Assembly: GCF_000744815.1 (NCBI RefSeq)
Contig: NZ_JQMQ01000004.1
Coordinates: 1 to 64,000 of the forward strand
Length of the DNA: 64,000 nucleotides
Source of the DNA: Phaeacidiphilus oryzae TH49
GTDB lineage: Bacteria > Actinomycetota > Actinomycetes > Streptomycetales > Streptomycetaceae
Direction: 5' to 3'
Shown here one piece after another: positions 34,153 through 42,325 of the stretch. Under the pieces are notes generated by a model. The model searched no databases. It was not told where the DNA came from and saw only the letters and a program-made list of their open reading frames with translations. The first letter of the stretch is position 1, and every line of letters starts with the position of its first letter. The position numbers and the translations under genes were made by a program.

Positions 34153-35168
34153 CCTCCACGGCCGGCACAGCAGCAGAGTCCAGCGGCACCGCCGCCACCG
34201 CCGAGGACGCCCCTCCGGTACTCGAACTCGACCGGCTCACCCGGCACTTCAGCAGCCCGCGGGGCACCGTGCGAGCCGCCGACGAGGTCTCGTTGAGCAT
34301 CGGCCGCGGTGAAGTGGTCGGCCTGGTGGGGGAGTCCGGCAGCGGCAAGTCCACGGTGGGCCGGCTCGCGGTCCGCCTGGACACCCCCACCGGCGGTGCG
34401 GTCAGGCTGAACGGGCAGGACATCACCAAGCTGTCCGCCCGGCGGCTGCGCCCGCTGCGCAGGCACTTCCACATCGTCTTCCAGGACCCCTCCTCCTCCC
34501 TCGACCCCCGGCAGACGGTCGGCGACCTGATCGGCGAGCCGCTCCGGCTGCACCGGCTCTGCTCCAGCGCGGAGCTGCGGCCCCGCGTCCAGCGGCTGCT
34601 CCAGCAGGTCGGGCTGCGGCCGGACTTCGCCGACCGGCACCCGCACGAGCTCTCCGGCGGACAGCGGCAGCGGGTCTCGCTGGCCCGGGCGCTCTCGGTG
34701 GACCCGGATCTGCTGGTGGCCGACGAGCCGACCTCCGCGCTGGACGTCTCGGTCCAGGCCGCCGTCCTCAACCTGCTCCGGGACCTGCAGCGGGACCGGG
34801 GCTTCGGCTGCCTGTTCATCACCCACGACCTGGCCGCGGTGGAGTTCCTGGCGGACCGCATCGCGGTGATGTACCTCGGCCAGATCGTCGAGCTCGCGGA
34901 CGCCGACGCGCTCTTCGCCGGGCCGAGGCATCCGTACACCAAGGCGCTCCTCTCCGCGGCGCCGGTGCCGGACCCCGTCCAGCAGCGGAGCAGGGAGCGG
35001 ATCGTCCTCTCCGGGGAGCTGCCCAGCCCGCTGGCACCGCCACCGGGCTGCCGGTTCCACACCCGCTGCCCGGTGGCCGTGGACCGCTGCCGGACCGAGG
35101 CGCCGGCCTTCCGCCCGCTGGCCACGCCGACCCGGCACGAGGTGGCCTGCCACCTGGTGGACGACTGA
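34149..35168 (+). CDS. ABC transporter ATP-binding protein, OppF/DppF type
   Basis: 339 residues. Walker A GESGSGKST lies near residue 60, followed by HIVFQDPSSSLDPRQTVGD, the signature LSGGQRQR near 161 and Walker B LLVADEP. The carboxy-terminal oligopeptide motif is PPPGCRFHTRCPVA. ATG overlaps the preceding stop (atga). Last gene of the importer operon. Confidence 0.92.
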   Translation: MTSTAGTAAESSGTAATAEDAPPVLELDRLTRHFSSPRGTVRAADEVSLSIGRGEVVGLVGESGSGKSTVGRLAVRLDTPTGGAVRLNGQDITKLSARRLRPLRRHFHIVFQDPSSSLDPRQTVGDLIGEPLRLHRLCSSAELRPRVQRLLQQVGLRPDFADRHPHELSGGQRQRVSLARALSVDPDLLVADEPTSALDVSVQAAVLNLLRDLQRDRGFGCLFITHDLAAVEFLADRIAVMYLGQIVELADADALFAGPRHPYTKALLSAAPVPDPVQQRSRERIVLSGELPSPLAPPPGCRFHTRCPVAVDRCRTEAPAFRPLATPTRHEVACHLVDD

Positions 35169-35332
35169 CCGTACGGCCGGGCGCACGGTGGGTGGACGCT
35201 CGCTCGGCCGGAAACCGTAGAGCGGGCGGGTCTCGGGATGCGGAGGCGGCGGGAAGCGCCCAGGATCGATGGCAGCGCCCCGGTCGCGCCCATTCGGCCG
35301 ATCCCGAGCCGGGGCCGCGACCGGAGGTCGTC

Positions 35333-35611
35333 GTGTTCCAGCTGATCTGGATCATCATCGTCGGTGCCGTCCTCGGCATCATCGCCCGGCTGATCCTCCC
35401 GGGCAGGCAACCCATCCCGTGGTGGCTGACCATCATCTTCGGCATCCTCGGCGCCTGGCTGGGCAATGCCCTGGCAGGCTGGATCGGGGTCCGGCACACC
35501 TCCGGGGTGGACTGGATCCGGCACGGCCTGCAGGTCGGGTGCGCCATCGTGATCGTGGCCCTGGGCAGCGGGTTGTGGACCTCGTTCCGCCGCGGCCGGG
35601 TCAGCCGCTAG
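35333..35611 (+). CDS. GlsB/YeaQ/YmgE-type small membrane protein
   Basis: 92 residues, with helices at about 2-20 (LIWIIIVGAVLGIIARLI), 31-48 (TIIFGILGAWLGNALAGW) and 66-83. The glycine-zipper pattern GILGAWLGNALAG is characteristic of transglycosylase-associated/GlsB stress proteins. GTG start with ggagg six bases upstream. Probably a general-stress membrane protein; no partner is evident. Confidence 0.82.
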   Translation: MFQLIWIIIVGAVLGIIARLILPGRQPIPWWLTIIFGILGAWLGNALAGWIGVRHTSGVDWIRHGLQVGCAIVIVALGSGLWTSFRRGRVSR

Positions 35612-35749
35612 ATCGCGGAGGTTCCGCGACGGATTTCACGGATCATCGGCCTCCGTGTCACAGGCGTGTCCTGCGGCCCCCCGGTGCGCAACCGCGGGAG
35701 GCGCCGATGGAGTCGGCTTCGGACAGATACCCGGTTCGAAGGAGACACC

Positions 35750-36247
35750 ATGCGCGTGCGGAAGATCTCGGTGCTGACCCTGGCCGCAGTGGCCGCCGGC
35801 CTGTCGCTCACCGCCTGCGACGGCAACGGGACGACGGCCTCGTCCGCCCCATCCGCCAGCGTCGGGTCGGCGGTGTCTGGCGGTTCCTCCGCGTCCTCCG
35901 CGCCGGCCGCGGGCACGGCGGCCACCGGCCAGTCGGCGCCCGCGGCCCCGGCGGCTCCGGCGACCCCGGCCGCCGCCGGTACGCCGGCCCGGTCGGGGGT
36001 GAAGTGCACGGATCAGATCGACTACGCAGGGGACCCGCGCTCCAACGCGCAGATCAACTCCATCGGCGACGAGACCGGGCACTGCCCGGCGCCGGAGAAG
36101 AGCGGCAGCACCCCGTCCGGGATACCGGAGAAGGCGGGGATGAAGTGCACCGACCAGCTGGACTACGCGGGCGACCCGCGGTCCAACGCGCAGATCAACT
36201 CGATCGGCGCGGACACCGGCTACTGCCCCCCGGTCGAGAAGGGCTGA
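35750..36247 (+). CDS. Lipoprotein with a duplicated CTDQ-DYAGD module
   Basis: 165 residues. A signal peptide ends in the lipobox LTAC (cysteine near 23). A Ser/Ala/Pro-rich stalk of about 60 residues follows, then two copies of a 30-residue module. Each copy has KCTDQ, DYAGDPRSNAQINSIG and, a few residues later, TG(H/Y)CP, so each contributes two cysteines that could form a disulfide. The copies are also close at DNA level, which points to recent tandem duplication. I do not recognise the module. ATG start with gaaggag upstream. Confidence 0.75.
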   Translation: MRVRKISVLTLAAVAAGLSLTACDGNGTTASSAPSASVGSAVSGGSSASSAPAAGTAATGQSAPAAPAAPATPAAAGTPARSGVKCTDQIDYAGDPRSNAQINSIGDETGHCPAPEKSGSTPSGIPEKAGMKCTDQLDYAGDPRSNAQINSIGADTGYCPPVEKG

Positions 36248-36739
36248 GGCCCCGGGAATGGGCCGGGGAGATGCGTGGTTGAGAGAACCGTGCGGGTGGT
36301 CGCCGGTGGGACAGTGTCCCCGGGCCTCACCCATAGCCCGTGGGGAAGATCGTTCGGCTGAAGCCCCACGGTGCCTTTCGCCGCGTAGGCGACCGCCACC
36401 GCGGCCATCCGCCATCTGACCGGCGCCGACCAGGGAGCCCCCCGTATCCCTGGCCGGCGCCTTCGCATGTCCGGCGTGCGGCGTGCGGCGTGCGGCGTGG
36501 CCAGGGCGGGGGCCGGGCCGGGCTCTTCACTCGTTAGGGCCCGTCGCGGGGCGTGGGCCGGAGTCACCCGGGGCGGCTGTCACCCCTGCGGGCGGGTACC
36601 CGGAGTGGGCTAAGGGGGCGGGGTGAAACCGCAGGTGGGAAGCGTTTTCCTGAAGGGCGGGCGGGGGCTCGGGGCAGCTCGGCCGGACAGGCTCCGGCGA
36701 GAAGTCGATCTCTGAAACCGAGTGGTCCGGGAGGCCGGG
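36248..36739. other. Structured intergenic region
   Basis: About 490 bases without a supported gene. It holds the two hairpins described at 36338-36461, and a purine-rich stretch from about 36600 (gggctaagggggcggggtgaaaccgcaggtggg) that may be the leader of the CAP gene. I could not match the leader to a known riboswitch. Confidence 0.45.
36338..36461 (+). ncRNA. Candidate structured RNA, two hairpins, one with a C6 loop
   Basis: Hairpin 1: ccgtgggg (36338-36345) pairs perfectly with ccccacgg (36364-36371). Hairpin 2: ggcgccgaccaggga (36422-36436) pairs with tccctggccggcgcc (36447-36461) with one mismatch, around a loop containing six consecutive C. Actinobacterial 6C RNAs have hairpins with loops of six or more C, so this may be one. 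The second hairpin could equally be only a terminator. No homology test was possible. Confidence 0.35.
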
Positions 36740-37348
36740 ATGCGAAAGCGGCAGCGGAGGAGTCTGGTGGTCGGGATGGCGCTGGCGGGGGTGGTCGCGG
36801 GCGCCGCGCCGGCCCGGTCGGTGGCGGCGCCGGAGGTGGGTGCGGCGGCGCGGGCCGGGGACGGCGGGAGCTTCGCGGTGCGGACCCTGCGGGAGATCAA
36901 CGCCCTGCGCGCCCGGCACGGCGCGCGCCCCCTCGTCCTGGACCCGGGGCTGACCGCCTACGCCGAGGGCCGGGCGCGGACGGTCGCCCGGTGCCCCGGG
37001 CTCGAGGCCGGGCACGCCGGACTGCGGGCGCGCACCGGCGAGAACCTCTACTGGGAGGCCGCGCCTGACCCGGCGGCCGATTCGGACGCGGACGGGGACG
37101 CCGCGGTCGACGCCTGGTACCAGGAGGGCCGGCACTACGACTACCGGCATCCGGGGCGGCTGAACCTCAAGGCGCTGCACTTCACCCAGCTGGTCTGGGC
37201 GGGCAGCCGAAGGGTCGGCCTGGCCCGCCGGATCCAGCGCCGGCGCGGGGCGCGCTACGTGGAGACGTACATCGTCGCCGAGTTCGAGGCCCGCGGTAAC
37301 GTCGTCGGCCGGTTCGGCGCCAATGTCCATCCCCTCTCGCGGCGATAG
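36740..37348 (+). CDS. Secreted CAP (SCP/PR1-like) domain protein
   Basis: 202 residues. A signal peptide covers about 1-30 (basic start RKRQRR, then VVGMALAGVVAGAAPA). The CAP domain is at about 50-195: TLREINALRARHGARPL, GLTAYAEGRARTVA, TGENLYWEA, DAWYQEGRHYDY and LHFTQLVWAGSRRVG. Bacterial CAP proteins are extracellular, with mostly unknown lipid- or wall-related roles. ATG start with gggagg six bases upstream. Confidence 0.85.
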   Translation: MRKRQRRSLVVGMALAGVVAGAAPARSVAAPEVGAAARAGDGGSFAVRTLREINALRARHGARPLVLDPGLTAYAEGRARTVARCPGLEAGHAGLRARTGENLYWEAAPDPAADSDADGDAAVDAWYQEGRHYDYRHPGRLNLKALHFTQLVWAGSRRVGLARRIQRRRGARYVETYIVAEFEARGNVVGRFGANVHPLSRR

Positions 37349-37362
37349 CGGGCCGCTCGTCC

Positions 37363-37376
37363 GGCAATCGTTTGCC
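37363..37376. promoter_or_regulatory. LacI-type operator O1 upstream of the LIV importer
   Basis: ggcaatcgtttgcc, 12 of 14 positions symmetric with the central CG typical of LacI-family operators. Its core gcaatcgtttgc is the exact reverse complement of the core at 46075-46086, and both are followed by ctgcg. About 137 bases before the binding-protein start. Confidence 0.7.
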
Positions 37377-37452
37377 TGCGTCCGATGACGTCCGCTGATC
37401 GACTGTCGCGGGACCTATTGACGTTCGTGCCGGGGATGGTGACACTCCCTCA

Positions 37453-37466
37453 TGCAATCGATCGCA
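37453..37466. promoter_or_regulatory. LacI-type operator O2 upstream of the LIV importer
   Basis: tgcaatcgatcgca, 12 of 14 positions symmetric around CG, sharing gcaatcg with O1. It lies 90 bases downstream of O1 and 47 bases before the start codon, a normal arrangement for looping or roadblock repression. Confidence 0.6.
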
Positions 37467-37512
37467 GCACCATGCCGGCACGGCGCACGCTTCCCGCAGA
37501 GGGGTGAGCAGG

Positions 37513-38807
37513 GTGACGCAGCGGACTGAGCGACGGTTGGCCAGGCGGGCGCGGGGGGCCGCCGTGCTGGGCGGGGTGGGCGCCTTGGTGCTCCTGGCCG
37601 CGGCGTGCTCCAGCGGAGGCGGCAGCGGCGGTGGGGGCGGGGGCGGGGCGGTGCGGCCAAGGGGCCGATCAAGGTCGGCGTCTCGCTCTCCCTCACCGGG
37701 GACTTCTCCGCCGACGGCAAGGCCTTCCAGCAGGGGTACCAGCTCTGGGCGAAGAACGTGAACGCCGCCGGCGGGCTGCTCGGGCGCCAGGTCACCCTGG
37801 ACATCGTCAACGACGCCAGCAACCCCGTGCAGGTCTCCACCAACTACCAGAAGCTGATCAGTGTCGACCACGTCGACCTGGTCTTCGGTCCGTTCTCCAC
37901 CCTGCTGACCAAGGCGGCCTCGCAGGTGGTCGCCCGCTACGGCTACGCCCTGGTGGAGGGCGCGGGCGGCGGCCCCTCGGTCTTCACCAGCGGGCTGCAC
38001 GACGTCTTCGACGTCAGCCTGCCGGTGGCGAACAACCTGGTCAGCTTCGCCGAGTGGCTCGCGGCCATGCCGCCCGGGCAGCGGCCGGCGACGGCGGCCT
38101 ACGCGAGCGAGGACGACCCGTTCACCTCCCCGCAGCTGGACCGGGCGCGGTCGATCCTCGAAGCGGCCGGGGTGAAGACGGTCTACAACAAGATCTACCC
38201 CTCCGAGACCACCGACTACGGCCCCATCGCCGCCGGGATGATCGGCGCCAAGGCGGACGTGGTGCTGGTCGGCACACTGCTGCCGGACGTGACCGCCTTC
38301 ATCCAGCAGTTCGTCCAGCAGAACTACGATCCCAAGGCCTTCATCGCCACCGCGGGACCGGACCAGGGCGCCCAGTTCCTCAAGAACATCGGCGGCGCCA
38401 AGCGCGCGCAGGGCGTGATGGTGCCCAACGAGTGGTATCCGACCGATCCGGCTCCGGGCAATGCCGCCATGGTGGCCTCCTATCTCCACACCTACGGGGG
38501 CAGTGCCCAGGACATCAGCGCGGACGTCGCCGAGGCCTACTCGGTCGGCCAGGTGACCGCCCAGGCGGTGACCCGCAACGGCTCCCTCGACCAGGGCAGG
38601 CTGATCTCGGAACTGCACAGCGGCAGCTACCAGACCGTCCAGGGAGCGGTGAAGTTCGACGCCACCGGGCAGAACACCAAGGCCTTCGCCTATGTCTTCC
38701 AGTGGCAGAACGGCCGGCTGGTGCCGTACCAGCCGAACGCCGCCAAGGCGCTGACCCCGGTGCCGCCGGAGAAGGCCGCGGTGCTCTACCCCAAGCCGGC
38801 CTGGTGA
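37513..38807 (+). CDS. LIV-type ABC transporter substrate-binding lipoprotein; apparent one-base frameshift
   Basis: About 431 residues if repaired. The amino terminus (ARGAAVLGGVGALVLLAAAC, lipobox LAAC, then a Ser/Gly linker) is in one frame. The mature protein (AAKGPIKVGVSLSLTGDF onward to 38807) is in the next. Adding one G in the G-rich tract at about 37636-37653 joins them smoothly. The binding domain is a type-1 periplasmic fold: GDFSADGKAFQQGYQLW, VNAAGGLLGRQVTLD and VDLVFGPFSTLLT. It is the first gene of the LIV importer. GTG at 37513 is preferred (aggggtg upstream); GTG at 37504 is also possible. The error lies in a homopolymer-rich linker, so a functional gene is likely. Confidence 0.88.
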
Positions 38808-38820
38808 GGGCGGGCCGCCG

Positions 38821-39717
38821 ATGGGGAGCGAACTGGTTCGCGCGGTCGTCGAGGGGGTGCTGACCGGCGGTGTCTACGCCCTGATGGCCGCCGGTCTGAC
38901 GCTGGTCTTCGGGGTGATGGACATCATCAACATCGCCCAGGGGATCATGGTGGTGCTGGGCGCGTATCTCGCCTATGTGCTGCAGGTCCACGCCGGGATC
39001 GACCCGTTCGTCGGCCTGGTGGTCACCGTGCCGGCGATGTTCCTCCTCGGGATGGGCATCGAGTGGGGGTTCGTCCGGCGGCTGCGGCGGCGCGGGCGTG
39101 CCGGGCGGGACCGGGCGGCGCTGTCGGTGCTGGTCACCTTCGCGGTGGCGATCGTGATCGAGGGCGTGCTGACCGTCGTCTTCTCCGCCGACCTGCGCAC
39201 CCTGAACGCCTGGTACGTCCGCCGCTCCTGGCAGGTCGCCGGGCTGCGGCTGCCGTATGTGTACCTCTTCGGGTTCGGGCTGGCCGTCGTCCTGCTGGCG
39301 GCGCTCTACCTCTTCCTCTACCGGACCAGGGGCGGGTTCAGCCTCCGGGCGTCCATGGAGAACCGGGACGGCGCCGAACTGATCGGCGTCGAGATCGACC
39401 GGGTGTGCGCCCTCACCTTCGGCCTGGGGACCGCGGTGACCGCGGCCGGCGGCGCGGTCTTCGGGGCGACCAACACCTTCGACCCCAACTCCGGCTACGA
39501 CCTGATCTCCCGGCTGCTGGTGATCGTCGTCCTCGGCGGGCTGGGCAGCATCGGCGGCGCGCTGGTCGCGGCCGTGGCGGCGCTGGTGATCGAGGACGTC
39601 ACCGCCGTGCTGTGGTCGCCGGTGTGGGCGAGCACGGTCTTCTTCGCGGTGCTGATCGCCGTGCTGCTGCTGCGACCCAACGGCCTCTTCGGCCGGCCGG
39701 AGGCGAGGACCGCGTGA
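38821..39717 (+). CDS. LIV-type ABC transporter permease (LivH family)
   Basis: 298 residues, eight hydrophobic segments, with GVYALMAAGLTLVFGVMDIINIAQG (split motif GVYALMAAGL/LVFGVMDI) at 19-45 and the coupling region ASMENRDGAELIGVEIDRV near 178. Starts 13 bases after the binding protein and overlaps the next permease (gtga). Imports branched-chain amino acids or similar carboxylates or amides in known relatives. Confidence 0.9.
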   Translation: MGSELVRAVVEGVLTGGVYALMAAGLTLVFGVMDIINIAQGIMVVLGAYLAYVLQVHAGIDPFVGLVVTVPAMFLLGMGIEWGFVRRLRRRGRAGRDRAALSVLVTFAVAIVIEGVLTVVFSADLRTLNAWYVRRSWQVAGLRLPYVYLFGFGLAVVLLAALYLFLYRTRGGFSLRASMENRDGAELIGVEIDRVCALTFGLGTAVTAAGGAVFGATNTFDPNSGYDLISRLLVIVVLGGLGSIGGALVAAVAALVIEDVTAVLWSPVWASTVFFAVLIAVLLLRPNGLFGRPEARTA

Positions 39718-40784
39718 CCACCGCCCAGACCCCCCACCGGACCAGGACGGCGGCCGCGACGGCGGCGACGGCGGCGGCCACCGCGGCGCTGATGGACCGC
39801 TTCGAGCCGCTGGCCCGCAGCCGCCGGCTGCGGATGGGCGGGGTGCTCGCGGTGCTCGCGGCGGCGGTCTGCTTCCCGCTGGTCTTCGGCAATCCGGCGA
39901 CCACCTCGGTCGCCATGTTCACCCTGCTCTACGCGGCGGCCGCGTCCGCCTGGAACCTCTTCTCCGGCTTCACCGGATACATCGCGCTGGGCAACGCGGT
40001 CTTCTTCGGCAGCGGCGCCTACTTCCTGGCCGACGTCACCGCCCGTCTCCATGTCCGGGGCGGGGCCGGGGTGTTCGCGTTCGTTCCGCTGGCGGGGCTG
40101 TTCGCGGGGGTGGTGGCGGTGCCGGTCGGCTGGCTGGCGCTGCGGACCAGACGGCACACCTTCGTGGTGATCACCATCGCGATCTTCTTCATCTTCCAGC
40201 TCCTCGCCTACAACCTCCACTCCCTCACCAACGGCTCGGCCGGCCTTCAACTGCCGTTCGCCCCTTGGCCCGCGGCCACCTACAACGACTGGTTCTACGC
40301 CGCCGCGCTGGTGCTCGCGGTGGTCAGCACGGCCTGCGCCTGGCTGGTCCGCCGGTCGCGGACGGGGCTGGAACTGCTGGCCGTCCGGGACGACGAGGAC
40401 CGGGCGCGCGGGCTCGGCGTCCGCACCGGGCGGCTGAAGCTGGCGGCCTTCGTCCTGGCCGGCACCCTCACCGGGATGTGCGGCGCGGTCTACGCCTACT
40501 ACCTGGGCAGCATCTACCCGCCCTTCGCCTTCGACGCGATCTTCGACCTGACAGTGGCGCTGATGTCCTTCCTGGGCGGACTCGGCACGGTCAGCGGACC
40601 GGTGGTGGGGGCCCTGGTCCTGGAGCCGATTCAGCAGTACCTGACCGTGCAGTTGAGCGACGCGGGAGTGGCGCTGATCCTCTTCGGCGCGCTCTTCCTG
40701 CTGGTCATCGGGGTGCTGCCGGAGGGGATCGTGCCCTCGCTCGGCCGGGCGGCACGCTGGGCGCGCGGCCGGGCCGGGAGGTGA
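39714..40784 (+). CDS. LIV-type ABC transporter permease (LivM family)
   Basis: 356 residues. After an Ala/Thr-rich cytoplasmic start, the conserved block is NLFSGFTGYIALGNAVFFGS near 79-98, with the loop AVRDDEDRARGLGVRTGRLKL near 222. About nine hydrophobic segments. GTG start overlapping the livH-type stop. Confidence 0.9.
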   Translation: MTTAQTPHRTRTAAATAATAAATAALMDRFEPLARSRRLRMGGVLAVLAAAVCFPLVFGNPATTSVAMFTLLYAAAASAWNLFSGFTGYIALGNAVFFGSGAYFLADVTARLHVRGGAGVFAFVPLAGLFAGVVAVPVGWLALRTRRHTFVVITIAIFFIFQLLAYNLHSLTNGSAGLQLPFAPWPAATYNDWFYAAALVLAVVSTACAWLVRRSRTGLELLAVRDDEDRARGLGVRTGRLKLAAFVLAGTLTGMCGAVYAYYLGSIYPPFAFDAIFDLTVALMSFLGGLGTVSGPVVGALVLEPIQQYLTVQLSDAGVALILFGALFLLVIGVLPEGIVPSLGRAARWARGRAGR

Positions 40785-40789
40785 GGGGG

Positions 40790-41578
40790 GTGACGGGGAC
40801 GCCGGCGCGGCCGCTGCTGCGGATCGAGGACGTCCACCGCGACTTCGGCGGGCTGCGCGCCCTCGCGGGCTGCTCACTGGCCGTGGAGACCGGCACGGTG
40901 ACCGGGCTGATCGGCCCCAACGGCTCCGGGAAGACCACCCTCTTCAACGTGGTCACCGGCTACGACCGCCCGGACTCCGGCCGGGTCCGGCTGGACGGCC
41001 AGGAGATCACCGGCGCCGCGCCGGACGCCGTCGGCCGGCTCGGCCTGGCCAGGACCTTCCAGCTGACCAGGGTCTTCGACCGGCTCAGCCTGCTGGACAA
41101 CCTGCGGGTGGGGGCCGCCGCGGTGCCGCGGGCGCGGCGGCAGGCGCTCTACCGCGAGTCGCGCTGCCTTGAACTGCTCGACGTGGTCGGGCTGGTCGAC
41201 CACGCCGATCGCCGGGCCGGTGAACTCTCCTACGGGCAACGGAAGTTGGTGGAGCTGGCGACGGTGCTGGCGCAGCAGCCGCGGATCGTGCTGCTGGACG
41301 AGCCGGCCGGCGGGGTCAACCCGGGCCTGATCGCCCGGATCGGCGGCCTGATCCGCGAGCTCAACCGCTCGGGGACGACGTTCCTGGTGGTCGAGCACAA
41401 CATGGAGTTCGTGATGGGGGTGTGCGACACGGTCGCCGTGATGGAGCGCGGAGAGGTGATCGCGCAGGGCGAGCCCGAGGCGATCCGGACCGACCCGCGG
41501 GTGCTGGACGCGTACCTGGGCGGCGGCCTGGACGACGAGCCGTTCGGCGCGGAGGCGGAGCCGGGGGAGGAGGGGTGA
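40790..41578 (+). CDS. LIV-type ABC transporter ATP-binding protein (LivG family)
   Basis: 262 residues: Walker A GPNGSGKTT near residue 40, Q-loop region GLARTFQLTRVFDRLS, signature LSYGQRK near 148 and Walker B IVLLDEPAGGVNPG. GTG start, five bases after the preceding stop. Overlaps the next gene by four bases (gtga). Confidence 0.92.
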   Translation: MTGTPARPLLRIEDVHRDFGGLRALAGCSLAVETGTVTGLIGPNGSGKTTLFNVVTGYDRPDSGRVRLDGQEITGAAPDAVGRLGLARTFQLTRVFDRLSLLDNLRVGAAAVPRARRQALYRESRCLELLDVVGLVDHADRRAGELSYGQRKLVELATVLAQQPRIVLLDEPAGGVNPGLIARIGGLIRELNRSGTTFLVVEHNMEFVMGVCDTVAVMERGEVIAQGEPEAIRTDPRVLDAYLGGGLDDEPFGAEAEPGEEG

Positions 41579-42324
41579 GCGGCGGGGAGGCGGCGGAGCC
41601 GCTGCTGGAGTTCCGCGGGGTCTCGGCCGGCTACGGCGGCAGCGACGTGCTGCGCGACCTGTCGCTCGCCGTCCCGCGCGGCGGGGTGACCTGCGTGGTC
41701 GGACCCAACGGCGCCGGGAAGTCGACCGTGCTGCGGGTGCTCTCCGGGCAGCTCGCCCCCCGGCGCGGCCAGGTGCTCTTCAAGGGGCGGGACATCACCG
41801 GGCTGAGCCCGCGGCGGGTGCTGCGGGAGGGGATCGTGCAGGTGGCCCAGAACCACACCCTCTTCCCGGAGATGTCGGTCCGGGAGAACGTCCGGGCGGG
41901 GGCCTTCCTGCTGCGCGACCGGGCCGCCGTGGCCCGGCGGCTGGCCGAGGTCGAGGAGGCCTTCCCGATCGTCCGGGAGCGGGCCGGGGAGCGGGCCGGC
42001 GCGCTCTCCGGCGGGCAGCGGCGGCTGGTGGAGTTCGCCCGCTGCCTGATGCTGGACCCGGAGCTGGTGGTGCTGGACGAGCCGTCCATGGGCCTGGACC
42101 CGCGTACCCTGCGGGTTGTTCTCGGCCGGGTGCGGGACATGGCAGAGGCGGGCCGGACGGTGCTGCTGGTCGAGCAGAACGTCCGGGCCGGGCTGTCCCT
42201 GGCGGCCCGGGCCGTGGTGCTGGAGAGCGGCCGGGTCCGGCTGACCGGGACCGGCGCCGCGCTCCTCGCCGACGCCCGGGTGGCCCACCTCTACCTGGGC
42301 GGGGCCACCTCCCCGGCGCCCTGA
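41575..42324 (+). CDS. LIV-type ABC transporter ATP-binding protein (LivF family)
   Basis: 249 residues: Walker A GPNGAGKST near residue 43, VAQNHTLFPEMSVRENV, signature LSGGQRR near 145 and Walker B LVVLDEPSMGLDP. GTG start with gggggagg upstream, overlapping the LivG-type stop. Last gene of the importer; it ends one base from the convergent lacI-type stop with no room for a terminator. Confidence 0.92.
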   Translation: MSGGEAAEPLLEFRGVSAGYGGSDVLRDLSLAVPRGGVTCVVGPNGAGKSTVLRVLSGQLAPRRGQVLFKGRDITGLSPRRVLREGIVQVAQNHTLFPEMSVRENVRAGAFLLRDRAAVARRLAEVEEAFPIVRERAGERAGALSGGQRRLVEFARCLMLDPELVVLDEPSMGLDPRTLRVVLGRVRDMAEAGRTVLLVEQNVRAGLSLAARAVVLESGRVRLTGTGAALLADARVAHLYLGGATSPAP

Positions 42325-42325
42325 C

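Noticed and set aside
36600-36740. Possible ydaO-type (cyclic di-AMP) riboswitch before the CAP-domain gene
   Set aside because: The segment ggggtgaaaccgcagg is suggestive and such riboswitches precede wall-related secreted proteins, but I could not build the conserved helices or find the terminal consensus.
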